64,000 nucleotides of DNA from Superficieibacter sp. 1612_C1 (GTDB lineage: Bacteria > Pseudomonadota > Gammaproteobacteria > Enterobacterales > Enterobacteriaceae), in the NCBI RefSeq assembly GCF_015234305.1, contig NZ_JADGMI010000007.1:105227-169226 (forward strand), in the 5' to 3' direction. The translations under genes were made by a program, and so were the position numbers. How positions within the stretch are numbered: the first letter of the stretch is position 1; each line of letters begins with the position of its first letter. This document shows, piece by piece, positions 10,159-25,669 of the stretch. The notes under the pieces are model-generated. The model had not been told where the DNA came from. It did no database searches and saw only the letters and a program-made list of their open reading frames with translations.

Positions 10159-10399
10159 ATTCCGTCCTCTTGTTTATCAGCGTGTTATAAGCCTGGAATA
10201 CAAATCCAAATTTTTCAACTCGCTTGAGAAAATCCTTTGTCTTTCGGAAATATCCTTAAAAAACAGCAGCGGAGGGCGAAAATGCGCCAATTACCCTCTT
10301 CTGCCCGGTCAATTGTTGTCGTTTTACCGCTGAAGAGGTAGGTTTAAGGTATCGTCCAGCAATGTCGATGACATTGCAGAATTTACTTACGGGGGTGAC

Positions 10400-11227
10400 A
10401 TGGCTCTGCAACAAGAAATTATTCGTGCGCTTGGCGCAAAACCACAGATCGATGCGGAAGAAGAGATTCGCCGCAGCGTGGACTTTCTCAAATCCTACCT
10501 GACCACCTATCCCTTCATCAAAACACTGGTCCTCGGGATCAGCGGCGGTCAGGATTCAACCCTTGCCGGAAAACTGAGTCAGATAGCGATTGATGAACTG
10601 CGGGCCGAAGGCGGTGGTGAGGATCTGCAATTCATCGCGGTGCGCCTGCCCTATGGCGTGCAGGCTGATGAGCAGGACTGCCAGGACGCCATTGAATTTA
10701 TTCAGCCCGATCGCGTATTGACGGTCAATATCAAAGGCGCAGTGTTAGCCAGTGAACAGGCATTACGCGATGCAGGCGTTGAACTGAGCGATTTTGTGCG
10801 CGGCAATGAAAAAGCCCGTGAGCGCATGAAGGCACAGTACAGCATTGCGGGCATGACCAAAGGGGTGGTGGTGGGCACCGACCATGCCGCCGAAGCGCTG
10901 ACCGGGTTCTTCACCAAATATGGCGACGGTGGCACGGACATTAATCCACTGTTCCGTTTAAACAAACGTCAGGGTAAGCAGCTGCTGGCGCAGCTTGGCT
11001 GCCCGGAACATCTGTATAAGAAACTGCCGACGGCGGATCTGGAAGATGACCGTCCATCTCTGCCCGATGAAGCGGCGCTCGGCGTCACCTATGAAGATAT
11101 TGACAACTATCTTGAAGGTAAATCGGTGGATGAAGGCACCGCCCGCATTATTGAGGGCTGGTATCTGAAAACCGAACATAAGCGTCGCCCACCAATCACC
11201 GTGTTTGACGATTTCTGGAAAAAATAA
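10400..11227 (+). CDS. nadE: NH3-dependent NAD+ synthetase NadE
   Basis: This enzyme performs the last step of NAD synthesis, amidating nicotinic acid adenine dinucleotide with ammonia and ATP. The 275-residue protein is the short ammonia-dependent type without a nitrilase domain. The ATP-pyrophosphatase P-loop GISGGQDST is at about residues 48-56. Its motifs [20 protein letters not shown] and [16 protein letters not shown] are typical. A GGGGGTGAC precedes the ATG. The gene stands alone between osmE and cho, with its own terminator. Confidence 0.97.
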   Translation: MALQQEIIRALGAKPQIDAEEEIRRSVDFLKSYLTTYPFIKTLVLGISGGQDSTLAGKLSQIAIDELRAEGGGEDLQFIAVRLPYGVQADEQDCQDAIEFIQPDRVLTVNIKGAVLASEQALRDAGVELSDFVRGNEKARERMKAQYSIAGMTKGVVVGTDHAAEALTGFFTKYGDGGTDINPLFRLNKRQGKQLLAQLGCPEHLYKKLPTADLEDDRPSLPDEAALGVTYEDIDNYLEGKSVDEGTARIIEGWYLKTEHKRRPPITVFDDFWKK

Positions 11228-11234
11228 TCGCCTG

Positions 11235-11267
11235 CGGACCGGGCAGTTTTTCCGGTCCGTTCTTTTC
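11235..11267 (+). terminator. Terminator of nadE
   Basis: Stem CGGACCGG (11235-11242) pairs with CCGGTCCG (11252-11259) and is followed by TTCTTTT. It begins eight bases after the nadE stop. Confidence 0.85.
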
Positions 11268-11297
11268 GCCTCTTTTTTCGCCAGATTTAACTTGCTA

Positions 11298-11317
11298 TAC
11301 TGTATGTGTAAACAGTA
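11298..11317. promoter_or_regulatory. LexA (SOS) box of cho
   Basis: TACTGT-ATGTGTAA-ACAGTA is a 20-base near-perfect match to the LexA operator (TACTGT-N8-ACAGTA). It ends 12 bases before the cho start codon, so LexA binding would block transcription initiation. E. coli cho is a known SOS gene. Confidence 0.9.
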
Positions 11318-11329
11318 TCAGGAGTTAAT

Positions 11330-12199
11330 GTGGCAAGGCGTCCCTCAGCCCCGCGCCTCGATTTCGAAGCGGCGGCAATTTATGAATATCCCGAGCATTT
11401 ACGTCCCTGGCTTGAGGCGCTGCCCAAATTGCCCGGCGTTTATTTTTTCCATGGCGAAAGCGAAGCGATGCCGCTTTACATCGGTAAAAGCATCAATATT
11501 CGCAGCCGTGTGCTCTCGCATTTACGCACGCCTGCCGAAGCCGCGATGCTGCGCCAGTCCCGACGTATCACCTGGGTCCGTACCGCAGGTGAAGTGGGCG
11601 CGCTACTGCTGGAAGCACAGATGATTAAAGAGCAGCAACCGCTGTTTAATAAACGTCTGCGGCGTAATCGCCAGCTCTGTTCGTTGCTGATGGTGGACGG
11701 TAAACCGCAAATCGTTTACGCCCGCGAAGTCGATTTCTCCCATCAGCCGGGGCTGTTTGGTCTTTTTGCCAATCGACGCGCGGCGCTTGGCGCATTACAA
11801 AACATCGCCGATGAACACAAGCTATGTTACGGGCTGCTCGGGCTGGAATCCGTGACGCGCGGCCGGGGCTGCTTTCGCTCTGCCCTGCACCGCTGCGCGG
11901 GAGCCTGCTGTGGGAAAGAAAGTATCGAAGAACATCATCAGCGGCTGTATGACGCTCTGGCGCGGCTACAGATCGTCTGCTGGCCGTGGCAAGGCCCGGT
12001 CGCGATGAAAGAGAGCGGCCCGGATATGACCCAATATCATATTATTGATAACTGGCTGTGGCTGGGATCGGTGAACAGCCCCGACGAGGCGTCGTCGTTA
12101 ATACGCACGCCTGCCGGGTTCGATCAGGACGGCTATAAAATTCTCTGCAAGCCGCTGATTGCCGGAAATTTCGAAATCAGCGAATTAATGTCCTGGTAG
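11330..12199 (+). CDS. cho: Excinuclease Cho (UvrC homologue)
   Basis: This SOS-induced endonuclease makes the 3' incision during nucleotide excision repair, especially at bulky lesions that UvrC handles poorly. It has an N-terminal GIY-YIG nuclease domain (about residues 30-110, with [19 protein letters not shown] and a catalytic-type E in LLEAQMIKE) and a UvrC-like middle region with a Cys-rich stretch ([15 protein letters not shown]). It lacks the UvrC C-terminal half. The start is GTG at 11330, with AGGAG five bases before it; an out-of-frame ATG overlaps it. The length of 289 residues is close to the E. coli protein. The 3' end overlaps the convergent ves gene by 15 bases. Confidence 0.95.
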   Translation: MARRPSAPRLDFEAAAIYEYPEHLRPWLEALPKLPGVYFFHGESEAMPLYIGKSINIRSRVLSHLRTPAEAAMLRQSRRITWVRTAGEVGALLLEAQMIKEQQPLFNKRLRRNRQLCSLLMVDGKPQIVYAREVDFSHQPGLFGLFANRRAALGALQNIADEHKLCYGLLGLESVTRGRGCFRSALHRCAGACCGKESIEEHHQRLYDALARLQIVCWPWQGPVAMKESGPDMTQYHIIDNWLWLGSVNSPDEASSLIRTPAGFDQDGYKILCKPLIAGNFEISELMSW

Positions 12200-12742
12200 C
12201 CAGGTGATCTCGCTGAACAGAAGTTGACCTTCACTTTTGAGTAAGCGCAGGGTATGACATCCGTCCTGCCAGTAAGCACCCTGTTCGGCGGTGAGTAACT
12301 TATCGCCGAGCTGCCATGCGCCATTTAAGACGAAAACCACCCCACCGCGCGAAGCAAAGGTGGTGAAGGTACGATCGGCCACCCGGACCTTTGCCTGGCA
12401 ACGATCGCGACGGGTAATGACGTTGAAGTCCATCGACATATGCCCTTCGGTAAGATGCGCCCGGACTTTGTGCTCGCCGGAAAAGCGAAATGGCTGGAAC
12501 TGCCGCAGCGTATGCCGGAACGCGTTTCCGGCGTCAAGCGTCATTTCTCCCCCCTCAAGCAGGGTAATCACCCTGTCCGTTCCGGGAATAACCGCAAATT
12601 CACCATTCGCGGCAATAGAGGCGATACTGGCCCGCCAGTTGAAGTCGCGTGTGGCCGGAGGAAAACAGCACAGTTCCCGCGTCTCGCCTGCACCGTTACG
12701 CCATAAATTGACCGCCATTTTGCGCATATCAAAATAATCCAT
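12185..12742 (-). CDS. ves: HutD/Ves family protein
   Basis: This 185-residue double-cupin-like protein of the HutD/Ves family matches E. coli Ves, which was named from a cold- and stress-related gene with no firm biochemical role. Conserved segments include [31 protein letters not shown] and [19 protein letters not shown] chose the ATG at 12742 because AGGAG lies five bases upstream of it; two further in-frame starts lie just before. The gene is convergent with cho. Confidence 0.92.
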   Translation of the reverse strand: MDYFDMRKMAVNLWRNGAGETRELCCFPPATRDFNWRASIASIAANGEFAVIPGTDRVITLLEGGEMTLDAGNAFRHTLRQFQPFRFSGEHKVRAHLTEGHMSMDFNVITRRDRCQAKVRVADRTFTTFASRGGVVFVLNGAWQLGDKLLTAEQGAYWQDGCHTLRLLKSEGQLLFSEITWLPGH

Positions 12743-12952
12743 CATCACTCCTGAAAGGCACAGTGCATATCGCCATGCCGCCTGTTGCTGTCGGCAGCTT
12801 TCAATTATTCGTTATTTATCGGCAGCAGAATGACTGGCCTTAGCGCAACGTTATACAAAAATAAAAAAAGTCCGCGATGCGGCGTAAGACCATGATAATG
12901 CACCAGCTTCAGGAGAATACCGCGTCGGTAGCCGGTGGCAAGTGATAAAATG

Positions 12953-13008
12953 AAAAAACCGCCGGGCCTGCCCACGGCCTGTATCAGCTATGGGCAAGAC
13001 CGGCGGTC
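12953..13008 (-). terminator. Terminator of spy
   Basis: On the minus strand GACCGCCGG (13008-13000) pairs with CCGGCGGT (near 12966-12959) around a smaller inner stem (GGGCA/TGCCC-type), and six T follow. It starts 20 bp beyond the spy stop. Confidence 0.8.
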
Positions 13009-13027
13009 TTGAATGTTGTCGGCTGAA

Positions 13028-13510
13028 TTATTCAGCTGGCGGAGCCATTTTACCGTCCGGGGCGTGATGTTCTGTCAGACGCTTCTCAAAATTGGCATTA
13101 AACTGTTTTTTCTGTTCCGGGGTCAGAATGTTGTAAATCTTGTTCTGCGCTTCCATTCGGGCCAGCATCTGCGATTTGTGCTGAGCCGCCATTTTGTCGA
13201 TCTGCGCTTCAGCTTTTGCTTTATCAAAAGTATCGCTGGCGATCAGGTCATGGCTTGCACGCAGCTCTTCAACTGGCGGGCGCTTCATCTCGCTACGCTG
13301 GGCTTTCATGATGTCGCGAACCTGCTGTTTCTGCGCGTCGGTCAGATTCAGATCCTTAAACATCATGTCATGATGCGGCCCCATCGGTCCTCTGTGCTGC
13401 TGTGCCGTTTTCGCGGTGGTCGCGGCAGTCGTCGTATCAGCAGCATGAGCCAGGTTAGCCGCGCCAAAAGCCAGGGTAGAGGCAACAAACAGAGCAGTTA
13501 ATTTACGCAT
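13028..13510 (-). CDS. spy: Periplasmic chaperone Spy
   Basis: This ATP-independent periplasmic chaperone is induced by envelope stress and stops aggregation of unfolded proteins. The 160-residue precursor has a Sec signal peptide cut after AHA (about residue 23), a Thr/Ala-rich linker, and a helical cradle with two LTxxQ-type motifs (LTDAQKQQVRDIM near 55 and LTPEQKKQFNANF near 130). The charged helix MKRPPVEELRASHDL lies between them. The E. coli gene is controlled by BaeSR and CpxAR, and matching sites lie upstream here. Confidence 0.95.
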   Translation of the reverse strand: MRKLTALFVASTLAFGAANLAHAADTTTAATTAKTAQQHRGPMGPHHDMMFKDLNLTDAQKQQVRDIMKAQRSEMKRPPVEELRASHDLIASDTFDKAKAEAQIDKMAAQHKSQMLARMEAQNKIYNILTPEQKKQFNANFEKRLTEHHAPDGKMAPPAE

Positions 13511-13569
13511 AGTTTTATCCTTTCTTACAGTTATTCTTTCGGCGTGTTTGCCGTGTTGACGATATTAAC

Positions 13570-13584
13570 TTTACGCGCTTTATC
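13570..13584 (-). promoter_or_regulatory. Candidate CpxR box upstream of spy
   Basis: The minus strand reads GATAAA-GCGC-GTAAA, one mismatch from the CpxR consensus of two GTAAA repeats. It is 60 to 75 bp upstream of the spy start codon. The assignment rests on consensus match and on the known Cpx control of E. coli spy. Confidence 0.45.
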
Positions 13585-13637
13585 GTCAATAAGTCAGTGC
13601 AAGAGTAAAGCATTGAAAGTATAAAAAACGTTTTATC

Positions 13638-13654
13638 GCCAATTATGAAGAAAA
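13638..13654 (-). promoter_or_regulatory. Candidate BaeR box upstream of spy
   Basis: The minus strand reads TTTTCTTCATAATTGGC, close to the BaeR consensus (TTTTTCTCCATDATTGGC). It lies about 130 bp upstream of spy. E. coli spy is one of the main BaeR targets, which raises the chance that this site is real. Confidence 0.6.
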
Positions 13655-13838
13655 TATGGAAAAAAGATGGAGAGTGATAACAAAAATAAATAATTCGTTG
13701 ATTACGAAGAGATTATGCAGAAGTATAAAACAGCGGTGATTATTAATAAAGCATTTTGCTCAGATAAATCTGCATTGTTCCTAAAAGGTAAACCCGACCC
13801 TCAGTAATATACCGATGCCGGGAATAACACTATTCGCC

Positions 13839-14807
13839 TCAGAGAATGCGTTTTAACATTAATCCCGCACGCAGACCCGGCGCGACGTCAGGATTGGGGA
13901 AAAGAACATATTCTGTCTCATCGCCAACCTGCCAGCGGCGTTCCCCGTCTTCCGCCAGCAGCGTGCCGGGAACAAAGGAGGTGAAATTAAGCGTTTCTGC
14001 TGACATGTGCAGGGTGAAATGGCTGTCGTGCCGCGTCAGTTGCTGCACCACCTGATAGCGTAGTGGTTTCGCGTAGCGGGTGTCCGCCAGTTCTCCGGCA
14101 AGCAAATGGGTGAGTGCCCGGGCAGTGGTGGCGAAAAGCGACAGATCGTTGTCACCAAACGGCAATGCTTTACCCAGTTCAAGGGTGCAGGCCAGTGCCG
14201 CAAAGCGTTCCCCGCTGAAATGGCTGAAGGTGCCGCCCGGATGCTGATGAAAAACCAGTGCCTCCAGTCCGGCGGCCCCCAGCCACTGTAGAAATGACTC
14301 ATCCCACGGCGTAGCTCTGGCGGGCAGCACGCCAAAACGCAGATGGTGCGAGCCACGGATGGCGGTGTGCAAATCCAGATGCCAGCACTGCGTCCGTTCA
14401 TCCTCCTGAAAGAAACGGCTGACCGTCTCTTCCAGCAACGCGGCACGCGCGGTTTCATCGCTCGCCGGGAATTGCCGCCAGCGTCCGCCAAACATGCGGT
14501 TGAGATCGGCTTGCAGGTAGCGTTTACCTGCCCGTAACGCGGCAGGGTTCCCGAGGATCACCAGCAGCCGCCAGCGCAGCGGGATCTCCCCCGCCATCAA
14601 TGCCGTAAGAAGATGGTCGACCATTTCGACCGGCGCGGTTTCGTTACCGTGTATTCCGGCTGAGAGCACCAGCGCCCGTGCTACCGGCTGATGCGGTGAC
14701 AGCTCCAGAATTCCCTCACCCAGCCAGCGCCAGCGGAAATACGGCGTTTCTCCCCGCGTCGCCAGTGGCACCGTGGCCGACAGCGTCGATGCTAAAAAAT
14801 GCTTCAT
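13839..14807 (-). CDS. astE: Succinylglutamate desuccinylase AstE
   Basis: This enzyme releases succinate and glutamate from N-succinylglutamate, the last step of the AST arginine catabolic pathway. It is a 322-residue zinc carboxypeptidase-like enzyme (AstE/AspA family). Zinc ligands are expected in GIHGNETAP (about residue 53) and in [13 protein letters not shown] (about 146). It begins 10 bp after astB and is the last gene of astCADBE. The 328 bp between spy and this gene's 3' side hold the spy promoter sites; I see nothing else there. Confidence 0.95.
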   Translation of the reverse strand: MKHFLASTLSATVPLATRGETPYFRWRWLGEGILELSPHQPVARALVLSAGIHGNETAPVEMVDHLLTALMAGEIPLRWRLLVILGNPAALRAGKRYLQADLNRMFGGRWRQFPASDETARAALLEETVSRFFQEDERTQCWHLDLHTAIRGSHHLRFGVLPARATPWDESFLQWLGAAGLEALVFHQHPGGTFSHFSGERFAALACTLELGKALPFGDNDLSLFATTARALTHLLAGELADTRYAKPLRYQVVQQLTRHDSHFTLHMSAETLNFTSFVPGTLLAEDGERRWQVGDETEYVLFPNPDVAPGLRAGLMLKRIL

Positions 14808-14817
14808 TTCGCCCCCG

Positions 14818-19893
<5,076 letters not shown>

Positions 19894-19939
19894 TTATGAA
19901 ATGTTAATTTTCATGAGTATTTGCGCTGTAAATGTAGAT

Positions 19940-19956
19940 TGCAGGCATCGTGCCAG
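19940..19956 (-). promoter_or_regulatory. Sigma-54 promoter of the ast operon
   Basis: The minus strand reads CTGGCACGATGCCTGCA, which fits the -24/-12 consensus YTGGCACGRNNNTTGCW with one change (CTGC for TTGC). It lies about 75 bp upstream of astC. E. coli ast is transcribed by sigma-54 with NtrC and by sigma-S, which supports the call. Confidence 0.8.
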
Positions 19957-20021
19957 CCAGCGAAAAAAATGCATAAAACGGATGAGCTAACGAAATATCA
20001 AGGAGTTACAATCCGACGCTA

Positions 20022-20201
20022 TGCACCAATTTTGCATATAAAGTGCATAACTAGTCTGAAAGAGGGTTTTACAGCGCGATAATCAGAAATATTATTCATA
20101 CGTAAAATATAATTCTGGAAATGTGATCGTCTGCGAAATTTCTCGTAGATTTACGCCTTAAAACGGGGCGTGGTGCACCGGGATCGCGCACAAATTGCAC
20201 G
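20022..20201. promoter_or_regulatory. Candidate NtrC enhancer sites for ast
   Basis: TGCACCAATTTTGCA at 20022-20036 resembles the dyad TGCAC-N7-GTGCA of NtrC sites. A second weaker candidate, GCGCACAAATTGCAC, lies at 20187-20201. Both are upstream of the sigma-54 promoter at enhancer distance. The 424 bp between astC and xthA shows no coding potential that I can support. Confidence 0.45.
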
Positions 20202-20290
20202 CTGGCGGATGAGGCGAAGCAATGCCGCGCCATGAAGCATAATTTCTGCTACCATCGCAGCTCTACTCATCCAGCACAGTGGCAGCGACT

Positions 20291-21097
20291 ATGAAATTTG
20301 TCTCTTTTAATATCAACGGCCTGCGCGCCCGCCCTCACCAGCTTGCCGCGATTATCGAAAAGCATCAGCCCGATGTCATTGGCCTACAGGAAACCAAGGT
20401 CCACGATGATATGTTTCCCCTCGAAGAGGTGGCGAAGCTGGGCTATAACGTGTTTTATCATGGGCAGAAAGGCCATTATGGCGTCGCGTTATTGACCAAA
20501 GAGACGCCGGTCTCGGTACGTCGCGGCTTTCCGAATGACGATGAAGAGGCCCAGCGCCGGATTATCATTGCTGAAGTGCCCTCACCGCTGGGCAATGTCA
20601 CCGTGATTAACGGCTATTTCCCCCAGGGCGAAAGCCGCGATCATCCGCTTAAATTCCCCGCCAAAGCGCAGTTCTATCAGAACCTGCAACATCTGCTGGA
20701 GAGCGAACTGAAGAAGGAGGAACCGGTGCTGATTATGGGGGATATGAATATCAGCCCCACCGATCTGGATATCGGCATTGGCGAAGAGAGCCGCAAGCGC
20801 TGGCTGCGTGCCGGCAAATGCTCGTTCTTACCGGAAGAGCGCGAGTGGATGCAGCGCCTGCTGGGCTGGGGTCTGGTGGACACCTTCCGTCAGGCGAATC
20901 CGGAGAGGACCGGGCAATACTCCTGGTTTGATTATCGCTCAAAAGGCTTTGATGATAATCGCGGTCTGCGCATTGATTTGCTGCTGGCAAGCACCCCGCT
21001 GGCCGAACGCTGCGTGGAGACAGGGATTGATTATGAGATCCGCAGCATGGAAAAACCCTCAGACCATGCGCCGGTATGGGCGACGTTTAAGGTTTAA
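20291..21097 (+). CDS. xthA: Exonuclease III XthA
   Basis: This is the main AP endonuclease and 3'-phosphatase/3'-5' exonuclease in base excision repair. At 268 residues it equals the E. coli enzyme. Metal and catalytic motifs of the exonuclease-endonuclease-phosphatase family are present: [15 protein letters not shown] (metal Glu34), [12 protein letters not shown] and the C-terminal SDHAPVW. The ATG at 20291 follows a weak CAGCGACT. Its stop overlaps the nudG start by one base. Confidence 0.97.
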   Translation: MKFVSFNINGLRARPHQLAAIIEKHQPDVIGLQETKVHDDMFPLEEVAKLGYNVFYHGQKGHYGVALLTKETPVSVRRGFPNDDEEAQRRIIIAEVPSPLGNVTVINGYFPQGESRDHPLKFPAKAQFYQNLQHLLESELKKEEPVLIMGDMNISPTDLDIGIGEESRKRWLRAGKCSFLPEEREWMQRLLGWGLVDTFRQANPERTGQYSWFDYRSKGFDDNRGLRIDLLLASTPLAERCVETGIDYEIRSMEKPSDHAPVWATFKV

Positions 21098-21504
21098 TGA
21101 AAATTCTCGACGTGGTTGCCGCCATCATTGAACGTGATGGCAAAATTTTGCTCGCTCAGCGATCTGAACAGGCCGATCAGCCGGGGCTTTGGGAGTTTGC
21201 GGGCGGAAAAGTGGAGCCAGGCGAAACGCAGCCGCAGGCGCTCGTTCGTGAACTGCGGGAAGAGCTGGGGATCGATGCGACGGTGGGAAGGTATGTCGCC
21301 AGCCATCAGCGCGATGTCGCGGGCCGGATGATCCGCCTTCACGCCTGGCACGTCCCGCAGTTTAGCGGTACGTTAACCGCTTATGAACACCAGGCGCTGA
21401 TCTGGTGTTCCCCTGCGCAGGCGCGGGCTTATCCGCTGGCACCCGCCGACATTCCATTATTAGAAGCGTTTATGCTTTTACGCGCCGCCAGACCAGCGGA
21501 TTAG
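21097..21504 (+). CDS. nudG: Nudix (deoxy)CTP pyrophosphohydrolase NudG
   Basis: This 135-residue Nudix hydrolase acts on 5-hydroxy-CTP, 5-methyl-dCTP, 2-OH-dATP and 8-oxo-dGTP in E. coli and thus helps clean the nucleotide pool. The Nudix box GKVEPGETQPQALVRELREELG begins with GG-K at about residue 34 and contains the REXXEE core. Translation is coupled to xthA through the TAATG overlap, giving a small repair operon. The 3' end overlaps the convergent ynjH gene by 35 bases. Confidence 0.95.
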   Translation: MKILDVVAAIIERDGKILLAQRSEQADQPGLWEFAGGKVEPGETQPQALVRELREELGIDATVGRYVASHQRDVAGRMIRLHAWHVPQFSGTLTAYEHQALIWCSPAQARAYPLAPADIPLLEAFMLLRAARPAD

Positions 21505-21745
21505 TACTGAGGGTCTTTTCATCACGCTGACATTGCAGCAGCACCCCTTCGGTTTTAATCACCGCGCCCTCAGAATAATATTGATCCTGATAGATGCAGC
21601 ACTGGTTGCAGGGCTGCGCACGTTGACCGCTGGAGCTAAAGACCTCGGGCGGAACATTCACCTCAACATCGGGGCGAATACGCTGGTCTGCCAGCGTACT
21701 GGTACTGCTCAGGGCAAAAAGCGCGACAGCGATAATAGTCTTCAT
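21470..21745 (-). CDS. ynjH: DUF1496 periplasmic protein YnjH
   Basis: This 91-residue secreted protein has a signal peptide ending near ALA/DQ (about residue 19). The mature part has a Cys pair and extra cysteine (CNQCCIYQDQYYSEGA, then LLQCQRDEKTLSTNP), typical of DUF1496. No function is known. The C-terminal LVWRRVKA overlaps nudG on the other strand, the same convergent arrangement as in E. coli. Confidence 0.9.
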   Translation of the reverse strand: MKTIIAVALFALSSTSTLADQRIRPDVEVNVPPEVFSSSGQRAQPCNQCCIYQDQYYSEGAVIKTEGVLLQCQRDEKTLSTNPLVWRRVKA

Positions 21746-21954
21746 ATTATTTAATTCCTAAATGTATTTATTGCTTACTATAACCAAAGCCAGATAAATA
21801 TGCTGTCATCACTTTTTATTATGATGTTCAGGCCATTATAAATTCGCCCTCTGATGGATTTTTTTCTTGCAACCCGCACGGGCGCGAATGTTATAGTCGA
21901 AAAGCAGTCACTTTTTTATCGCAACCATAATAACTACAACCCATCACATCATAA

Positions 21955-23313
<1,359 letters not shown>

Positions 23314-23320
23314 TTGCCCT

Positions 23321-23348
23321 CGGGCTGGCAGCAAAAGTCGCCAGCCCG
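23321..23348. terminator. Hairpin after gdhA
   Basis: CGGGCTGGC (23321-23329) pairs with GCCAGCCCG (23340-23348). There is no long T-run, so it may end transcription inefficiently or stabilise the mRNA 3' end. It also lies just past the stop of the convergent LysR gene. Confidence 0.65.
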
Positions 23349-23356
23349 ACCTGCAT

Positions 23357-24247
23357 TTATTGCGCAGCAGCCTCTTTTATCGTTTGCAATATCACCTTAA
23401 AGGCCGGGTTATCATTCTCTTCATGCCATGCCAGATAAAGCTGGCTTTCAATCCCCGCAGGCAGTTCAATATCGCGAAAGACAATGTCGTCGAAACGGAT
23501 CGCGCTGGCGCTTTTAGGGATTAACGCTACGCCCATTCCGGAATTAACCAGAGAAAGAATGGTAACGGTTGAGCCAATATGCTGCACATATTTTGGCTGA
23601 ATATTACTTAGACGAAACATTCCTGCTAATAATTCATAGAACGGTAGCCACGCTGAAGGTGAATACATAATAAAGGGCTGTTTATCCAGATGCGCCAGCG
23701 TCAGTTGCCCGAGGCTCGCCAGTGAGTGTGTTCCAGGAACAGCCAGAACAAAAGGTTCTCTGACAAAGCCTTCGGTTTTAATTCCTCCCGGCGCGCCCTC
23801 TGCACGAACGATCCCGAGATCGCTTTGCCGCAGGCGCAAGGCTTCAAATTGCTCGCCAGTCGACATTTCTTTAAGCGCAATTTCAATCTGCGGAAAACAG
23901 CGTCTTCCTTCAGCAATCACCTTTGGCAAAAATTCATATACGGCACTGGAAACAAAACTCAACGTAATGCTTCCCATCTCCCCCTGCGCCACACGTCGGG
24001 CATTAAATGTTGCCGTATGCGCGCGCTGCAATAAATCCTGCGCCTCAATAAAAAATCGCCGCCCTGCTGCCGTCATCACCACCGAGCGCGTCGAGCGTTC
24101 AAAGAGTTCCACGCCAAGCTGATGCTCAAGTAACTGAATCTGCCTGCTCAACGGAGGCTGAGTCATATTGAGCCGTTTCGCCGCGCGGGAAAAATTCAAT
24201 TCGGTGGCCACGGCCATAAAAAAACGTAGCTGACTTAACTCAAACAT
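23357..24247 (-). CDS. LysR family transcriptional regulator (sugar-acid cluster)
   Basis: This 296-residue LysR regulator has an N-terminal winged HTH (LRFFMAVATELNFSRAAKRLNMTQPPLS, start at about residue 7) and a periplasmic-binding-like effector domain (about 90-290). It resembles the CatM/BenM branch. It is divergent from the dehydratase gene at 24351, so it most likely regulates that gene and the transporter beyond it. A perfect inverted repeat directly before its start codon would let it also repress itself. The specific inducer is unknown; a hexarate is a reasonable guess. This module is not present at gdhA-topB in E. coli K-12. Confidence 0.85.
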   Translation of the reverse strand: MFELSQLRFFMAVATELNFSRAAKRLNMTQPPLSRQIQLLEHQLGVELFERSTRSVVMTAAGRRFFIEAQDLLQRAHTATFNARRVAQGEMGSITLSFVSSAVYEFLPKVIAEGRRCFPQIEIALKEMSTGEQFEALRLRQSDLGIVRAEGAPGGIKTEGFVREPFVLAVPGTHSLASLGQLTLAHLDKQPFIMYSPSAWLPFYELLAGMFRLSNIQPKYVQHIGSTVTILSLVNSGMGVALIPKSASAIRFDDIVFRDIELPAGIESQLYLAWHEENDNPAFKVILQTIKEAAAQ

Positions 24248-24266
24248 TTATACAACCTTTGTATAA
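24248..24266. promoter_or_regulatory. Palindromic operator between LysR and dehydratase genes
   Basis: TTATACAA-CCT-TTGTATAA is a perfect eight-base inverted repeat that contains the T-N11-A core of LysR-type binding sites. It touches the LysR start codon and lies about 85 bp upstream of the dehydratase, as expected for a shared autoregulatory and activation site. Confidence 0.7.
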
Positions 24267-24350
24267 ATTGATTCTTTAATTGAATTAGACAGTATGAACC
24301 GTTCGGCGCAATCTGGTAAAGGTCCGATTCAATAACAAAAAGGTCTTACT

Positions 24351-25514
24351 ATGACGCTGTTACACCCTACATCTCCTGGCACTGCCGATCGTATTCGCTG
24401 GATAAAACTCTCCTCTATTACTGTACCGCTGACAACGGTAGTCAGCGACGCAAAAGTTCTTACCGGCAGACAAAATGCCTTAAAAGATGTCGCTTTGCTG
24501 CTTGCTGAAATTGAAACTGAAGAAGGACATCACGGTCTGGGTTTTACCTATACTCTGCGCACCGGTGGCCCTGCACAGTTTGCTCACGCACGTGAAATCG
24601 CTCCTCTACTGATTGGCGAAGATCCTAATGATATCTCTCGACTCTGGAATAAGATGGTATGGGCTGGAGCCTCTATTGGTCGTAGCGGGCTTGGTCCACA
24701 AGCCATCGCGGCGTTCGATACTGCATTGTGGGACCTGAAAGCCAGGCGAGCCAATCTCTCGCTGGCAAAGCTGCTCGGTTCACAGCGTGACGCCGTACGT
24801 TGTTACAATACATCAGGCGGATATTTACAGGCTTCTGTTGATGAGATTATCGAAAAATCAACGGCTTCACTGGAGAAAGGGATCGGCGGTATCAAGATGA
24901 AAGTCGGCCATCCCGATCGCCATATCGATCTGGCGCGCGTTACCGCTATTCGCAAACACCTGGGCGATGATGTTCCGTTGATGGTGGACGTCAATCAGCA
25001 ATGGGATCGTACGACCGCATTGCGAATGGGCCGCATTCTGGAACAATTTAACTTACAGTGGATTGAAGAGCCGCTGGACGCATGGGATGTGGAAGGACAT
25101 CGGATGCTGTCTTCGCAGCTTGATACGCCGATCGGCACGGGTGAAATGCTTACCAGCGCACGCGAGGTAACTGACTTTATTCGCCAGAACGCGGTGGATG
25201 TGGTTATGCATGACGCCCCCCGCGTCGGGGGCATTACGCCATTCCTGAGAGTTCAGCAGATGGCAGAAGAGTATGGCCTGATGATGGCACCGCATTTTGT
25301 TATGGAAATTCATTTACATCTTGCGGCTGCTTATGCTCATGAAACCTGGGTTGAACATTTTGAGTGGCTGGAACCGGTATTTAATGAGCGCATTGACATT
25401 CGTGACGGAAAAATGATTGTCCCTTCCCGGCCGGGTCTCGGTTTAACGCTGCACGAACAGACTGCTGCATGGACAGTCGCCACTTTCGAAACAGGAGGTA
25501 AATCATTTAACTGA
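24351..25514 (+). CDS. Enolase-superfamily sugar-acid dehydratase (L-talarate/galactarate dehydratase-like)
   Basis: This 387-residue member of the mandelate racemase/muconate lactonizing enzyme family aligns along its length with the L-talarate/galactarate dehydratase of Salmonella, as I recall that sequence. Shared parts are VSDAKVLTGRQ, the KxK acid/base pair in GGIKMKVG, metal ligands in VDVNQQWD, WIEEPLD and GTGEML, and the C-terminal histidine in APHFVMEIHLHL. It probably removes water from a hexarate to give a 2-keto-3-deoxy acid. The neighbouring LysR and MFS genes support a sugar-acid uptake and breakdown role. The exact substrate cannot be fixed from sequence. Confidence 0.85.
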   Translation: MTLLHPTSPGTADRIRWIKLSSITVPLTTVVSDAKVLTGRQNALKDVALLLAEIETEEGHHGLGFTYTLRTGGPAQFAHAREIAPLLIGEDPNDISRLWNKMVWAGASIGRSGLGPQAIAAFDTALWDLKARRANLSLAKLLGSQRDAVRCYNTSGGYLQASVDEIIEKSTASLEKGIGGIKMKVGHPDRHIDLARVTAIRKHLGDDVPLMVDVNQQWDRTTALRMGRILEQFNLQWIEEPLDAWDVEGHRMLSSQLDTPIGTGEMLTSAREVTDFIRQNAVDVVMHDAPRVGGITPFLRVQQMAEEYGLMMAPHFVMEIHLHLAAAYAHETWVEHFEWLEPVFNERIDIRDGKMIVPSRPGLGLTLHEQTAAWTVATFETGGKSFN

Positions 25515-25669
25515 TTCTGTGATATAGCCTGTCAGGACTAGCAATATTTTTTAGTTATACCATTGAGGAAAATATTCCCTCTGGGGATGTATTTTTGCAT
25601 CCCCAATTTATTTTCCCTCTTATAACAATAACGTCCAACAACAATATCTACCTTTATCCGAGGTATCCT

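Noticed and set aside
11330..12199. Reading cho as uvrC
   Set aside because: It lacks the UvrC C-terminal nuclease and HhH half and has a LexA box, both typical of cho.
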